Assembly: GCF_902506165.1 (NCBI RefSeq)
Contig: NZ_LR733817.1
Location: forward strand, 3,519,937-3,583,936
Length of the DNA: 64,000 nucleotides
Reading direction: 5' to 3'
DNA from: Bosea sp. 29B
GTDB taxonomy: Bacteria > Pseudomonadota > Alphaproteobacteria > Rhizobiales > Beijerinckiaceae
Part shown: positions 26,676-34,041 of the stretch, piece by piece
Position numbering within the stretch: position 1 is the stretch's first letter
Layout: every line of letters begins with the position of its first letter
Program-made: the position numbers and the translations under genes
The notes under the pieces: generated by a model
The model's input: only the letters and a program-made list of their open reading frames with translations
Databases searched by the model: none
Told to the model about the DNA's origin: nothing

Positions 26676-27236
26676 TCAGGTAATCCGCAGAAACCGCACC
26701 TGCGTCTCGCCATAGTCGCGCCGGTCGAGCTCCTCGAAGCCTTCGGGCAGCGCGATCTCCACTCCGGCGGCTTCTTCCAGCAGGACGAGAGCATCCTTCG
26801 CCAACCAGCCGCCTTCTCGGGCCGAGGCGAGGGCTTTTTCACCCAGGCCCTTGCGATAGGGCGGGTCGCAGAAGACGAGGTCGAACGGCGCCATGCCGGT
26901 GATCGGGCCGAGCCTGGTCGCGTCGCGGCGGAAGATGCGACTATAGCCGGCGAGCCCCAGCGCCATCTGGTTCTCGCGGATCAGCCCGCGCGCCTCGGCC
27001 CCGTCATCGACCAGGAGCGCGAAGGCGGCGCCGCGCGACAGCGCCTCGAACGCCATCGCGCCGGTGCCGGCGAAGAGATCGAGCACGCGCGCCCCGTCGG
27101 CCGCATCGCCATGGCCATGCGCCAGCACGTTGAACAGCGATTCCCGCAGGCGGTCCGAGGTCGGCCGGATCGCGCCGATGCCCGGCTTCGGGCTGGCGAG
27201 AGACCGGCCGCCGAAGCGCCCCCCGACGATGCGCAT
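26676..27236 (-). CDS. rsmD: 16S rRNA (guanine966-N2)-methyltransferase
   Basis: This 186-residue SAM-dependent methyltransferase starts MRIVGGRFGGRSLASPKPG. The SAM-binding motif is VLDLFAGTGAMAFEAL (about 51-66), and the catalytic motif is CDPPY (Asp124-Pro-Pro-Tyr127). RIRPTSDRLRESLFNVL, near residue 23, is a family signature in a slightly altered form (AIRPTSDRLRESLFN). It modifies G966 of 16S rRNA. It is transcribed from the same strand as rluB, with a palindromic repeat between the two. Confidence 0.94.
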   Translation of the reverse strand: MRIVGGRFGGRSLASPKPGIGAIRPTSDRLRESLFNVLAHGHGDAADGARVLDLFAGTGAMAFEALSRGAAFALLVDDGAEARGLIRENQMALGLAGYSRIFRRDATRLGPITGMAPFDLVFCDPPYRKGLGEKALASAREGGWLAKDALVLLEEAAGVEIALPEGFEELDRRDYGETQVRFLRIT

Positions 27237-27256
27237 CAGGCGGTCTCTTGCATTGT

Positions 27257-27305
27257 GGGCATGATGTAACCCGAAAACCGGGTCCCACTTTTCGGCATCA
27301 TGCCC
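27257..27305. repeat. palindromic dispersed-type repeat between rluB and rsmD
   Basis: Outer arms GGGCATGATG (27257-27266) and CATCATGCCC (27296-27305) are perfect inverted copies. Inner arms CCGAAAA (27271-27277) and TTTTCGG (27289-27295) also pair, leaving TAAC as a bulge and an 11-base loop. The wording CCGAAAACCGGGTCCCACTT is like a short intergenic repeat I know from several Hyphomicrobiales genomes. It begins 21 bp upstream of the rsmD start, 4 bp after the rluB stop, and may act as an end signal for rluB. Confidence 0.6.
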
Positions 27306-27308
27306 GCC

Positions 27309-29549
27309 TCAGCCGCGACGATCACGCCCGCCGCCAGAGCGCGGCGGACCGGACCGCGGCGGACCGGAGCGCGGTGGGCGCTTGTCGCCACCTGGGCGCG
27401 GGCCTCGTCCGCCCGGCCGATCGCCGCCCGGCCGGTCGCCGGTCGGCTTGCCGCGAAAGGGGCGGGCAGGGCGTTCGTCGGCACCAGCGCCGGCGCCTGG
27501 CGGGCGCTTGCCGCGCGGCGACTTGTCGGCCCAGTCGCCGCTGCCGCGCCAGGGTGCTTCACCGCCGCGATCGCGACCGAAGCTCTCCTCGCGTGGCGCA
27601 CGGCTTGGACGCTCGCCGCGTGGTGCGCGCGCCGGCCTGTCCTCGCGCGGCTGGTCGCCAGGCTTGGCGGCGATGCGCTCGACCTTGACGCGTCGGCCCT
27701 TCGGATCGGCGATCGCCTTGTCGCGCACGCGGGCGACGGTGCCGGTGGCCTCGCGCGCCTGCCGTTCTTCCTTTGGATCGGCGCCCCGGCGCGGTGGCGC
27801 CTTGCGCTCGCGCTGCGGCTCAGCCTCGACATCGCGCCAGACGCCGCGCGTCCACGGCTTGTCGCCACGCAGCGGGCGGGCCTCCTCGGCCTGCTCCTCG
27901 CGCGGACGGCGGCGCGGCCGGTCGTCGCCGGCGGGGGCGGGCCTACCGCGGGTGAGTCGGTCGTCCGATCGGTTCTCGTCGCGCCGCGGCGAGTCGAAAT
28001 CGACGCCGGCCTTGGTCATCAGCTCGGTGCCGAGCTGGTCCTTCAGCACCTTGGAGCGAACCTCCTCGGCCTCGCCCTCGGGCAGATCGCCGAGCTGGAA
28101 CGGGCCGAAGGAGACCCGGATCAGCCGGTTCACCTGCAGGCCGAGATGCTCCAGCACCGTCTTGACCTCGCGGTTCTTGCCCTCGCGCAGGTCGACGGTC
28201 AGCCAGGTGTTCGCACCCTGCTCGCGCTCGAACTGGGCGATGACCGGCCCGTACTGGACGCCGTCGATGGTGACGCCGCCCTTCAGCGTGTCGAGCTGGC
28301 CCTGGTTGACCTGGCCGAAGGCGCGCACGCGATAGCGCCGGAGCCAGCCGGTCTCGGGCAGCTCCAGCATGCGCGCCAGCCCGCCATCATTGGTGAGCAG
28401 CAGCAGGCCTTCGGTGTTGATGTCGAGCCGGCCGACCGAGAGCACGCGCGGCAGGTCTTCCGGCAGCGCATCGAACACGGTCGGGCGCCCCTCCGGATCA
28501 TGGTTGGTCGTCACCAGGCCGCGCGGCTTGTGGTAGAACCAGAGCCGCGTGCGCTCGCGCGCTGGCAACGGCTCGCCATCGACCAGAACGACGTCGTTCG
28601 GGCCGACATCGAGCGCCGGGCTCTCGATCACCTTGCCGTTCACGCTGACGCGGCCTTCCGCGATCAGCGCCTCGCTGTCGCGGCGCGAGGCGACGCCGGC
28701 GCGGGCCATCACCTTGGCGATGCGCTCGGGCTCCTGCGGCGCGGCCGGAACCGAGACGGCCTCGGCGATCTCGGCGGCGTTGCGATGCGCCCGGTCGGGG
28801 CGGCTGCGGGTCGGATTGCTGCCACGCGGCGCATCGAAACGCTTGCCACCGCCGAAGCTGCGGCTCTCGCCACGCTCCTCACGGCGAGGCGGCCGGGCAG
28901 CGCGGGGGGCGTCGCCGCTACGCTCGCGGAATGGACGTTCGCCGCGGTCCCGCGGCGGCCGGCGCTCCTCGCCGTCGCGCGGACGGAACGACCGCTCGCC
29001 GCCTTCGCGAGGCGGCCGGGACGGTGCGCCGTCGCGGGCGGGGCGCGCCGCACGACGCTCGTCGTCACCGCGCCCGCGGAAGGGACGGTCTCCATCGCGC
29101 GGTGGGCGCGACGGTGCGCCGTCCCGAGAAGGACGCTCGAAGCCGCCGGGCCTGTCGCCGCCAGTCCTGTCGCGACTTGGCCGGTCGCCATCGCGCGGCG
29201 GCCGGCTGGCGCGGCGCTCGTCGCTGCCACGGTCGCGGAATGGCCGCTCGCCGCCCTCGCGCGACGGCCGCTCGCCGCTCGGGCGCTCGCGGAACGGCTT
29301 CTTCTCGAAGCGCGGCGCCGCCGGGCGCTCACCCTCGCTGCGGCGACGCTCGGCACCTTCAGCGGGCGCGCGCCGGGGGCGTTCCTCGCCATCGCGCGAA
29401 CGGAACGGAGGCTTGCCAGCGCCGCCACGGCCGGGCGGCCGGCCGCCGGGCCCGCCGCGTCCAGGGCCGCCATCGCGTCCGCCGCCGCGGCCGCCGGTTC
29501 CGCCGCCCTTGCGCGGGCCGCGGCTTTTCTGGTTGTTGTCGTCGCTCAT
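27309..29549 (-). CDS. rluB: RluB-type rRNA pseudouridine synthase with long Arg/Gly-rich tails
   Basis: This 746-residue protein is about three times the usual size. Residues 1 to about 240 are low complexity, dominated by Arg, Gly, Pro, Asp and Ser in repeated units such as RPSRDGAPSRPPRDGDRPF. The core (about 275-500) has an S4 RNA-binding domain (RIAKVMARAGVASRRDSEALI) and an RsuA/RluB/E/F synthase domain with catalytic Asp near 376 in GRLDINTEGLLLLTNDGG. The C-terminal part of about 200 residues is again basic and RG/RP-rich. RluB makes pseudouridine 2605 in 23S rRNA. The ATG at 29549 follows AGGAG. It is divergent from tadA. The tails resemble RGG-type RNA-binding disorder; their function is unknown. 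Confidence 0.9.
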   Translation of the reverse strand: MSDDNNQKSRGPRKGGGTGGRGGGRDGGPGRGGPGGRPPGRGGAGKPPFRSRDGEERPRRAPAEGAERRRSEGERPAAPRFEKKPFRERPSGERPSREGGERPFRDRGSDERRASRPPRDGDRPSRDRTGGDRPGGFERPSRDGAPSRPPRDGDRPFRGRGDDERRAARPARDGAPSRPPREGGERSFRPRDGEERRPPRDRGERPFRERSGDAPRAARPPRREERGESRSFGGGKRFDAPRGSNPTRSRPDRAHRNAAEIAEAVSVPAAPQEPERIAKVMARAGVASRRDSEALIAEGRVSVNGKVIESPALDVGPNDVVLVDGEPLPARERTRLWFYHKPRGLVTTNHDPEGRPTVFDALPEDLPRVLSVGRLDINTEGLLLLTNDGGLARMLELPETGWLRRYRVRAFGQVNQGQLDTLKGGVTIDGVQYGPVIAQFEREQGANTWLTVDLREGKNREVKTVLEHLGLQVNRLIRVSFGPFQLGDLPEGEAEEVRSKVLKDQLGTELMTKAGVDFDSPRRDENRSDDRLTRGRPAPAGDDRPRRRPREEQAEEARPLRGDKPWTRGVWRDVEAEPQRERKAPPRRGADPKEERQAREATGTVARVRDKAIADPKGRRVKVERIAAKPGDQPREDRPARAPRGERPSRAPREESFGRDRGGEAPWRGSGDWADKSPRGKRPPGAGAGADERPARPFRGKPTGDRPGGDRPGGRGPRPGGDKRPPRSGPPRSGPPRSGGGRDRRG

Positions 29550-29683
29550 GGTGGCTCCTGAAGCCGGATCATCGCGGACCGGGTTGCGAAGCGATCCGGG
29601 ACGGCAGCGGCTCTTGAATCTGGTATTAGCCGGCGCTTGTAGCAGGCGATTTCGCCCGCTGCGAGCGGCAATGATGGGGTTCG

Positions 29684-30151
29684 ATGGGATCGATCGACGC
29701 AAAGCAGGTCGAGGTTACGCCGATGGCGCTGGCGCTCGCCGAGGCGCGCGCCGCGGCGGAGCGCGGCGAGGTGCCGGTCGGGGCGGTGGTCGTCCGGGGC
29801 GGTGAGGTGCTGGCGAGCGCCGGCAACCGCACGCTCGAACTCAAGGACCCGACCGCCCATGCCGAGACATTGGCGATCCGGCTGGCCTGCGAAGCCATCC
29901 AGTCGGAGCGGCTGATCGATTGCGATCTCTATGTCACGCTCGAGCCTTGCCCGATGTGCGCCGCGGCGATCTCCTTCGCAAGGATCAGGCGGCTCTATTT
30001 CGCAGCCTCCGACCCGAAGGGCGGGGCGGTCGAGAACGGTGTCAGGCTCTATCGCAGCCCGAGCTGCCATCACGCGCCCGAGGTCTATGGCGGCCTGAGC
30101 GAGCGCGAGGCGGCAGAGCTGCTGCGCGATTTCTTCCGGGAGCGGCGCTGA
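29684..30151 (+). CDS. tadA: tRNA-specific adenosine deaminase
   Basis: This 155-residue zinc deaminase converts A34 to inosine in tRNA-Arg(ACG). The active site is His59-Ala-Glu61 (in PTAHAETLAI) and Cys89-Pro-Met-Cys92 (in LEPCPMCAAAIS), where His and two Cys bind zinc and Glu shuttles the proton. The PVGAVVV strand near residue 31 is typical. It is divergent from rluB and overlaps the downstream GNAT gene by one base (TGATG), so the two are co-translated. Met14 is an alternative start, but would remove conserved N-terminal residues only slightly. Confidence 0.95.
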   Translation: MGSIDAKQVEVTPMALALAEARAAAERGEVPVGAVVVRGGEVLASAGNRTLELKDPTAHAETLAIRLACEAIQSERLIDCDLYVTLEPCPMCAAAISFARIRRLYFAASDPKGGAVENGVRLYRSPSCHHAPEVYGGLSEREAAELLRDFFRERR

Positions 30152-30654
30152 TGGCGGAGATCATTCGCGCCGCGAACCCAGCTGACGCCGACGCCATCGC
30201 CGCGCTCAACCGCGCCGCCTTCGGTGGCGGGGACGAGGTCGGCATCGTCGAGCGCCTGCACAGCGATGGTCTCGTTGCCGTCGAGCTGGTCGCGGAGCAG
30301 GGCGGTGCGCTGATCGGCCATATTCTGTTGAGCTGGCTGCCGACGATGATGGACGGGCGCGCCGTGAAGGCCTTGGCGCTGGCGCCGATGGCCGTTCGCC
30401 TGGAATTGCAGAAGCAGGGCATCGGCGGTCGGCTGATCATGGCGGCGCTGGATGAGGCGCGGGCTGCTGGCGCCGAGGCGGTGATCGTGCTCGGCCATCC
30501 CGATTATTATCCGCGCTTCGGCTTCTCGGCGGCGCTGGCACGGAACCTCGCCTCTCCTTTCTCGGGCGAGGCCTTCATGGCGTTGGAACTCGTGCCGGAA
30601 GCCCTGGCGGGGCAGCAGGGCTCGGTCAGCTACCCGGCGGCGTTTGGGCTGTAG
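30151..30654 (+). CDS. GNAT-family N-acetyltransferase
   Basis: This 167-residue single GNAT domain resembles YhbS-like acetyltransferases. The acetyl-CoA pyrophosphate loop is QKQGIGGRLI, preceded by the beta-4 strand ALAPMAVRLELQ. The later VLGHPDYYPRFGFSAA segment is typical of that subgroup. Substrate unknown. The start codon shares its A with the tadA stop (TGATG). Confidence 0.88.
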   Translation: MAEIIRAANPADADAIAALNRAAFGGGDEVGIVERLHSDGLVAVELVAEQGGALIGHILLSWLPTMMDGRAVKALALAPMAVRLELQKQGIGGRLIMAALDEARAAGAEAVIVLGHPDYYPRFGFSAALARNLASPFSGEAFMALELVPEALAGQQGSVSYPAAFGL

Positions 30655-30693
30655 TCGGCCGGTCCGCCCGTATGGCCGCCGAATTGCGCGCGA

Positions 30694-30906
30694 ATGCTTC
30701 AAGGAGCGGTGTCAGCACTTCAAGAAAGAGTATTTGCGTCACTTTCAGGAATTTTTGAGAGTAAAGATAAAGTAAATTGTCTGGTATTGGAATTCGAAAC
30801 GCCTAGTTCGATCGATCTAACTCCGATGGGGCAGAGGCGTTTCGAGTTGATGGATCAAGGCGTTGCTGGTGATTTTCGCCATGTTTTTGCCTTGTATCAT
30901 CCGTAG
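30694..30906 (+). CDS. possible small ORF in AT-rich patch
   Basis: 70 codons starting MLQGAVSALQERVFASLSGIF and ending RHVFALYHP, with AT-rich third positions unlike every neighbour. I recognise no family. Codon usage would fit a recently acquired gene or chance. AAGGAG occurs just after, not before, the ATG, so initiation is doubtful. Confidence 0.2.
   Translation: MLQGAVSALQERVFASLSGIFESKDKVNCLVLEFETPSSIDLTPMGQRRFELMDQGVAGDFRHVFALYHP
30794..30845. promoter_or_regulatory. 11-bp perfect inverted repeat in AT-rich patch
   Basis: TCGAAACGCCT (30794-30804) and AGGCGTTTCGA (30835-30845) are exact inverted copies, 30 bases apart, with GATCGATC between. It may be a stem of a structured RNA, an operator, or the ends of a very small remnant element. 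No T-run follows either arm. Confidence 0.4.
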
Positions 30907-30984
30907 GTCGCCGCTGCACTGCTCAGCCAGACCAAGGAATGGTGGCTTGAGCCTTCCATTCCCCAAAGTCGGTAAATCTCCATT

Positions 30985-31410
30985 ATGCGTAAAGTTGCGT
31001 TGGCTGCGCTGTCCGCGGCCTGTTGGTCTGTGTCCCCCTCCTTCGCCGCCGATACCCATCTCGCGATGATCTCGTTCCAGCCCCAAGTGAAGGGTCTCGG
31101 CTGCCTGAAGCCCGAAACCCTCGGCATGATCAAGGAGCTCACCGCGAAGATCGGCCCGATCCAGATCACCTCGACCTGCGGCGGCCGCCACGCCCGCAAC
31201 TCCCAGCACTATCGTGGCAACGCCATCGATTTCCGCCCGCTCGCCACCTCGCCACGCAACGCCGCGGCCGTTGCCAAGAAGATCGAAGCCGTCGGCGGCG
31301 TCGGCTCCTATTCGAACGGCCTCGTCCATGTCGATGTCGGTGATCGCGAGATCGCCTGGTACGGCCACAAGCGCAGCCGTCGCCTGGCTTATGCGGGGCG
31401 TGGGCGCTAG
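30985..31410 (+). CDS. M15-like (DUF882/YcbK-type) periplasmic peptidase-fold protein
   Basis: This 141-residue protein has a signal peptide (MRKVALAALSAACWSVSPSFAADT). The zinc site of the M15A/YcbK fold is visible: His75 and Asp82 in SQHYRGNAIDF, and His115 in LVHVDVG. Such proteins are D,D- or L,D-peptidase-like hydrolases of peptidoglycan cross-links or peptides. Compared with MepK it is short and lacks other domains. It is single, 1 bp from the convergent TauE gene, and preceded by the AT-rich patch, from which its promoter must come. Confidence 0.82.
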   Translation: MRKVALAALSAACWSVSPSFAADTHLAMISFQPQVKGLGCLKPETLGMIKELTAKIGPIQITSTCGGRHARNSQHYRGNAIDFRPLATSPRNAAAVAKKIEAVGGVGSYSNGLVHVDVGDREIAWYGHKRSRRLAYAGRGR

Positions 31411-31411
31411 C

Positions 31412-32152
31412 TCAGAGCCACGCCCGGGCAACAAGATAACCACCGAGCGCCAATAGTCCGGCGAAGAAGCAGAGCTTGAAGGTCGCCGGCGAGATGCGCT
31501 GGCGGATCGCCTGGCCGAACCACATCCCGGCCAGCGCCGGCAGGAGCGCCAGCAACGAGGCGCTGGCGACCTTGAGATCGAGCGCGCCGGCGCCGACCAG
31601 CCCGAAGGATAGCGCGATGGTCGAGACGATGAACGACAGGCCGAGCGCCTGCACCAATTCGTCCTTGTCGAAGCCGAGCGCCTGCAGATAGGGCACGGCC
31701 GGCAGCACGAAGACGCCGGTCGCGGCGGTGGCGGCGCCGGTGATCACGCCGACCAGCGGGCCGAGCCAGATCTCGGCGTTGGCGGGCACGCGCAGCTTGG
31801 CGGCTTTCAGCCCGACCAGCGCATAGAGCACCAGCGCGATACCGAGCCAGAGCGTTGCCGAGCCGTCCTTGGCCTTCTCCAGCAGCCCAGCGCCGGCCCA
31901 GGTGCCGACGCAGGTCCCGGCCAGCATCGGCCAGAGCCGGATCGCGATCGCCTTGAGCTTCGGCCCGGTGAGCTGCCAGCTATTGGTGACGAGGTTGGGA
32001 ATGACCAGCAGCGCCGCCGCCTGCGCCGGCGCCATCACCACGCCGAGCACGCCGACCGCGATCGTCGGCAGGCCGAGCCCGATCACGCCCTTGACGAAGC
32101 CGGCGAGCACGAAGGTCGCGGCGATGAAGGTGAGGAGCGTCGTCTGGTCCAT
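31412..32152 (-). CDS. TauE/SafE-family membrane transporter
   Basis: This 246-residue protein has about seven to eight hydrophobic helices and the family N-terminus TLLTFIAATFVLAGFVKGVIGLGLPTIAVG, with its internal repeat around WLGPLVGVITGAATAATGVFVLP. TauE/SafE proteins export sulfite or organosulfonates, or move other small anions; the substrate cannot be read. The gene starts divergently from an ArsR regulator 150 bp away, so it may be controlled by it. Confidence 0.87.
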   Translation of the reverse strand: MDQTTLLTFIAATFVLAGFVKGVIGLGLPTIAVGVLGVVMAPAQAAALLVIPNLVTNSWQLTGPKLKAIAIRLWPMLAGTCVGTWAGAGLLEKAKDGSATLWLGIALVLYALVGLKAAKLRVPANAEIWLGPLVGVITGAATAATGVFVLPAVPYLQALGFDKDELVQALGLSFIVSTIALSFGLVGAGALDLKVASASLLALLPALAGMWFGQAIRQRISPATFKLCFFAGLLALGGYLVARAWL

Positions 32153-32302
32153 GATCCTGCCGATCCTGATTGCGATGCCGCGACTTGTGGCAGTCCTGAC
32201 CCTGGCTGTCGCTCTTCGATGCTACGGTCTCCGCCGTAGCGTCCTTGCTTGCCTCAGCGGGCGCGGACGTCATCATGGCAGCCACAATGGAGACGTCGAG
32301 CC

Positions 32303-33049
32303 ATGGCCATGCACGGACCCTATCTCGCCGAGATCGCCCATCTGATGGGTGATCCCGCCCGCGCCAACATGCTGCATGCGCTGATGGACGGACGCGCGCT
32401 GACGGCCAAGGAGCTCGCCTTCCTCGCCGGCGTCGCGCCGCAGACGGCGAGCGGCCACCTTGCCAAGCTGATGCAGGGCGGCCTGCTCGACGTCGCCGCG
32501 CAAGGCCGCCATCGCTATTATCGCCTGGCTGGGCCGGAGGTCGCGACCGCATTGGAAGGGCTGATGGTGCTCTCCGGAGGCCAGGCGAATGGCAGGCGAT
32601 TGCCCTCGCGCATCAGTGCCGACCTCGCCCGTGCCCGGACCTGCTATGATCATTTCGCCGGCCGCTTGGGCATCGCGATCCATGATGCGCTTTTGGCGGG
32701 CGGCCATCTCACCGTCGCTGATGGCGGCTATGGGCTCAGCCGCTCCGGTGTCGCGCTCTTCGCCGGGCTCGGGATCGATCCGGCGACGGCGAGCAAGGGC
32801 AGGCGCGCCGCGCTGCGTCCCTGCCTCGACTGGAGCGAGCGCCGCCCGCATCTCGCCGGCTCGCTCGCGGCAGCGTTGGCCTGCCGCTGCTTCGAGACGG
32901 GCTGGGTGACGCGGATCAAGGACAGCCGAGCCGTTGTCCTGACGGAGAAGGGGCGCGCGGCGCTGGAGGCCGGCCTGCCCGGTTTCCGCTGCGACGAGCC
33001 GGAGGCGGTCACGCCGCCCGTTCGAGCGCCTCTGACAGCCTCCGCTTGA
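32303..33049 (+). CDS. ArsR-type winged-helix regulator with extra C-terminal domain
   Basis: This 248-residue protein has an N-terminal ArsR-like wHTH (about 5-95: LMGDPARANMLHALMDGRALTAKELAFLAGVAPQTASGHLAKL) followed by an unassigned helical domain of about 150 residues with a CRCFE motif. It lacks the classical ELCVCDL metal site. Proteins with this layout are usually one-component repressors that sense small molecules. It is divergent from the TauE gene and overlaps the 3' end of the convergent patatin gene by 41 bases, so antisense effects are possible. The ATG at 32303 is chosen over longer frames because the domain begins here. Confidence 0.82.
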   Translation: MAMHGPYLAEIAHLMGDPARANMLHALMDGRALTAKELAFLAGVAPQTASGHLAKLMQGGLLDVAAQGRHRYYRLAGPEVATALEGLMVLSGGQANGRRLPSRISADLARARTCYDHFAGRLGIAIHDALLAGGHLTVADGGYGLSRSGVALFAGLGIDPATASKGRRAALRPCLDWSERRPHLAGSLAAALACRCFETGWVTRIKDSRAVVLTEKGRAALEAGLPGFRCDEPEAVTPPVRAPLTASA

Positions 33050-33905
33050 CCTCTTCCTTCGCCGGCTGGGCGGCCTCGAGGATCGCCTGCCAGCGGAAGA
33101 AATCGAGCCCGCCAAAACCTTCGCCGCCGGCACGGATCAGGATGTCGGGCGGCTGGCGCTCGATCATGCGCTGGACCAATGCCCGCGTCAGGATCTGCGA
33201 GACGCCGACCATCGCCTCCAATGGCTCGGGCACGCGGCTGTCGCTGACGGTCGCCGGCGCACTGGTGTCGACCGCGAGCACGAGCCGGCCCGGTCCGAGC
33301 AGACGGTCATAGGGCAGGGGATTGATGGCGCCGCCATCGATCAGCACGCGCCCGCCGATCGTCACCGGCCGGATCAGCCCGGGGATCGCCAGCGAGGCGG
33401 CGACGGCTGGCGTGAGCGGTCCGCTGCCGAGGACGACCTCGTCATGCAGATGGTAATCGGTCGCCACCGCGAGGAAGGGGATGCCGAGCTCCTCGAAGCG
33501 ATCAGGCACGGCCTGTGGCCAGAACAGGTCGAGCAGGCGCTCCCCGTCGATCAGCACGGGATTGCCGAGGCCGCCGCGCCAGAGATCGGCGATCTTGCCG
33601 ATGCGCGCTTCGAGCAGCCGGGCGATCACCCGGGCACGGTCGCGGAAGCTCGCCTCGACATGGGCGCGCAGGTCGCGTCCGGAGAGGCCGGCGGCATAGG
33701 CCGCGCCGACGATCGCGCCCATCGACGAGCCGGCGATCAGCGCCGGCTTCAGGCCGAGCTCGTCGAGCGCCTCCAGCACCGGGATATGGCTGAGCCCGCG
33801 CGCGCCGCCCGAGCCGAGCACGAGGACGAGCTCGGGCTGTGAAGAGGCTCTGTTCGTCGCTGGCAGGGCTGAAGTCATGGCGAAAGGCGATCCGCTTCTG
33901 GGCAT
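33009..33905 (-). CDS. patatin-like phospholipase (RssA/RssA-like)
   Basis: This 298-residue patatin has the glycine-rich oxyanion loop LGSGGARGLSH (30-40), the nucleophile Ser61 in GSSMG, and the dyad Asp190 in IDGGAINPLPYDRLL. Substrates are membrane lipids or acyl esters. It carries no signal peptide and is probably cytoplasmic. The ATG at 33905 has GGGGG upstream; Met10 is an alternative start. Its 3' end overlaps the convergent ArsR gene. A large palindrome sits just upstream of the gene. Confidence 0.9.
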   Translation of the reverse strand: MPRSGSPFAMTSALPATNRASSQPELVLVLGSGGARGLSHIPVLEALDELGLKPALIAGSSMGAIVGAAYAAGLSGRDLRAHVEASFRDRARVIARLLEARIGKIADLWRGGLGNPVLIDGERLLDLFWPQAVPDRFEELGIPFLAVATDYHLHDEVVLGSGPLTPAVAASLAIPGLIRPVTIGGRVLIDGGAINPLPYDRLLGPGRLVLAVDTSAPATVSDSRVPEPLEAMVGVSQILTRALVQRMIERQPPDILIRAGGEGFGGLDFFRWQAILEAAQPAKEEVKRRLSEALERAA

Positions 33906-33928
33906 GTCGAAAGCACACCCCCTTCATA

Positions 33929-34033
33929 GTCATCCCGGGCGACCGAAGGGAGACCCGGGATCCATGCCGGAACCTTTATTGGTGAGGCTCAGGCATGGAT
34001 CCCGGATCTCCGCTGCGCTTCGTCCGGGATGAC
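33929..34033. repeat. 105-bp palindromic dispersed-type element
   Basis: Outer arms GTCATCCCGG (33929-33938) and CCGGGATGAC (34024-34033) are perfect inverted copies. Inner arms CCGGGATCCATGCC and GGCATGGATCCCGG also pair, giving a long interrupted cruciform with a central single-stranded section. The wording (GGATCCCGG, CGCTTCGTCCGGGATGAC) is like REP/BIME-type elements I know from Bosea and Bradyrhizobium genomes. It lies between the patatin start and the dehalogenase stop. Confidence 0.6.
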
Positions 34034-34041
34034 CAGCTTGT

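Larger units (their letters stand above)
30655..30984. other. intergenic stretch with AT-rich patch
   Basis: 330 bp lie between the GNAT and M15-like genes. From about 30700 to 30900 the base composition drops sharply: by hand count 18 of 60 bases are G or C at 30721-30780 and 26 of 60 at 30841-30900. An 11-bp perfect dyad (30794-30804 with 30835-30845) lies inside. A 70-codon frame at 30694-30906 is open, but has no convincing homology or start signal. The patch looks like foreign or decayed DNA or a non-coding element. Confidence 0.6.

Noticed and set aside
27300..29561. 753-residue plus-strand frame opposite rluB
   Set aside because: Mirrors the Arg/Gly-rich repeats of rluB as Ala/Arg-rich sequence. 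The S4 and synthase motifs are only on the minus strand.
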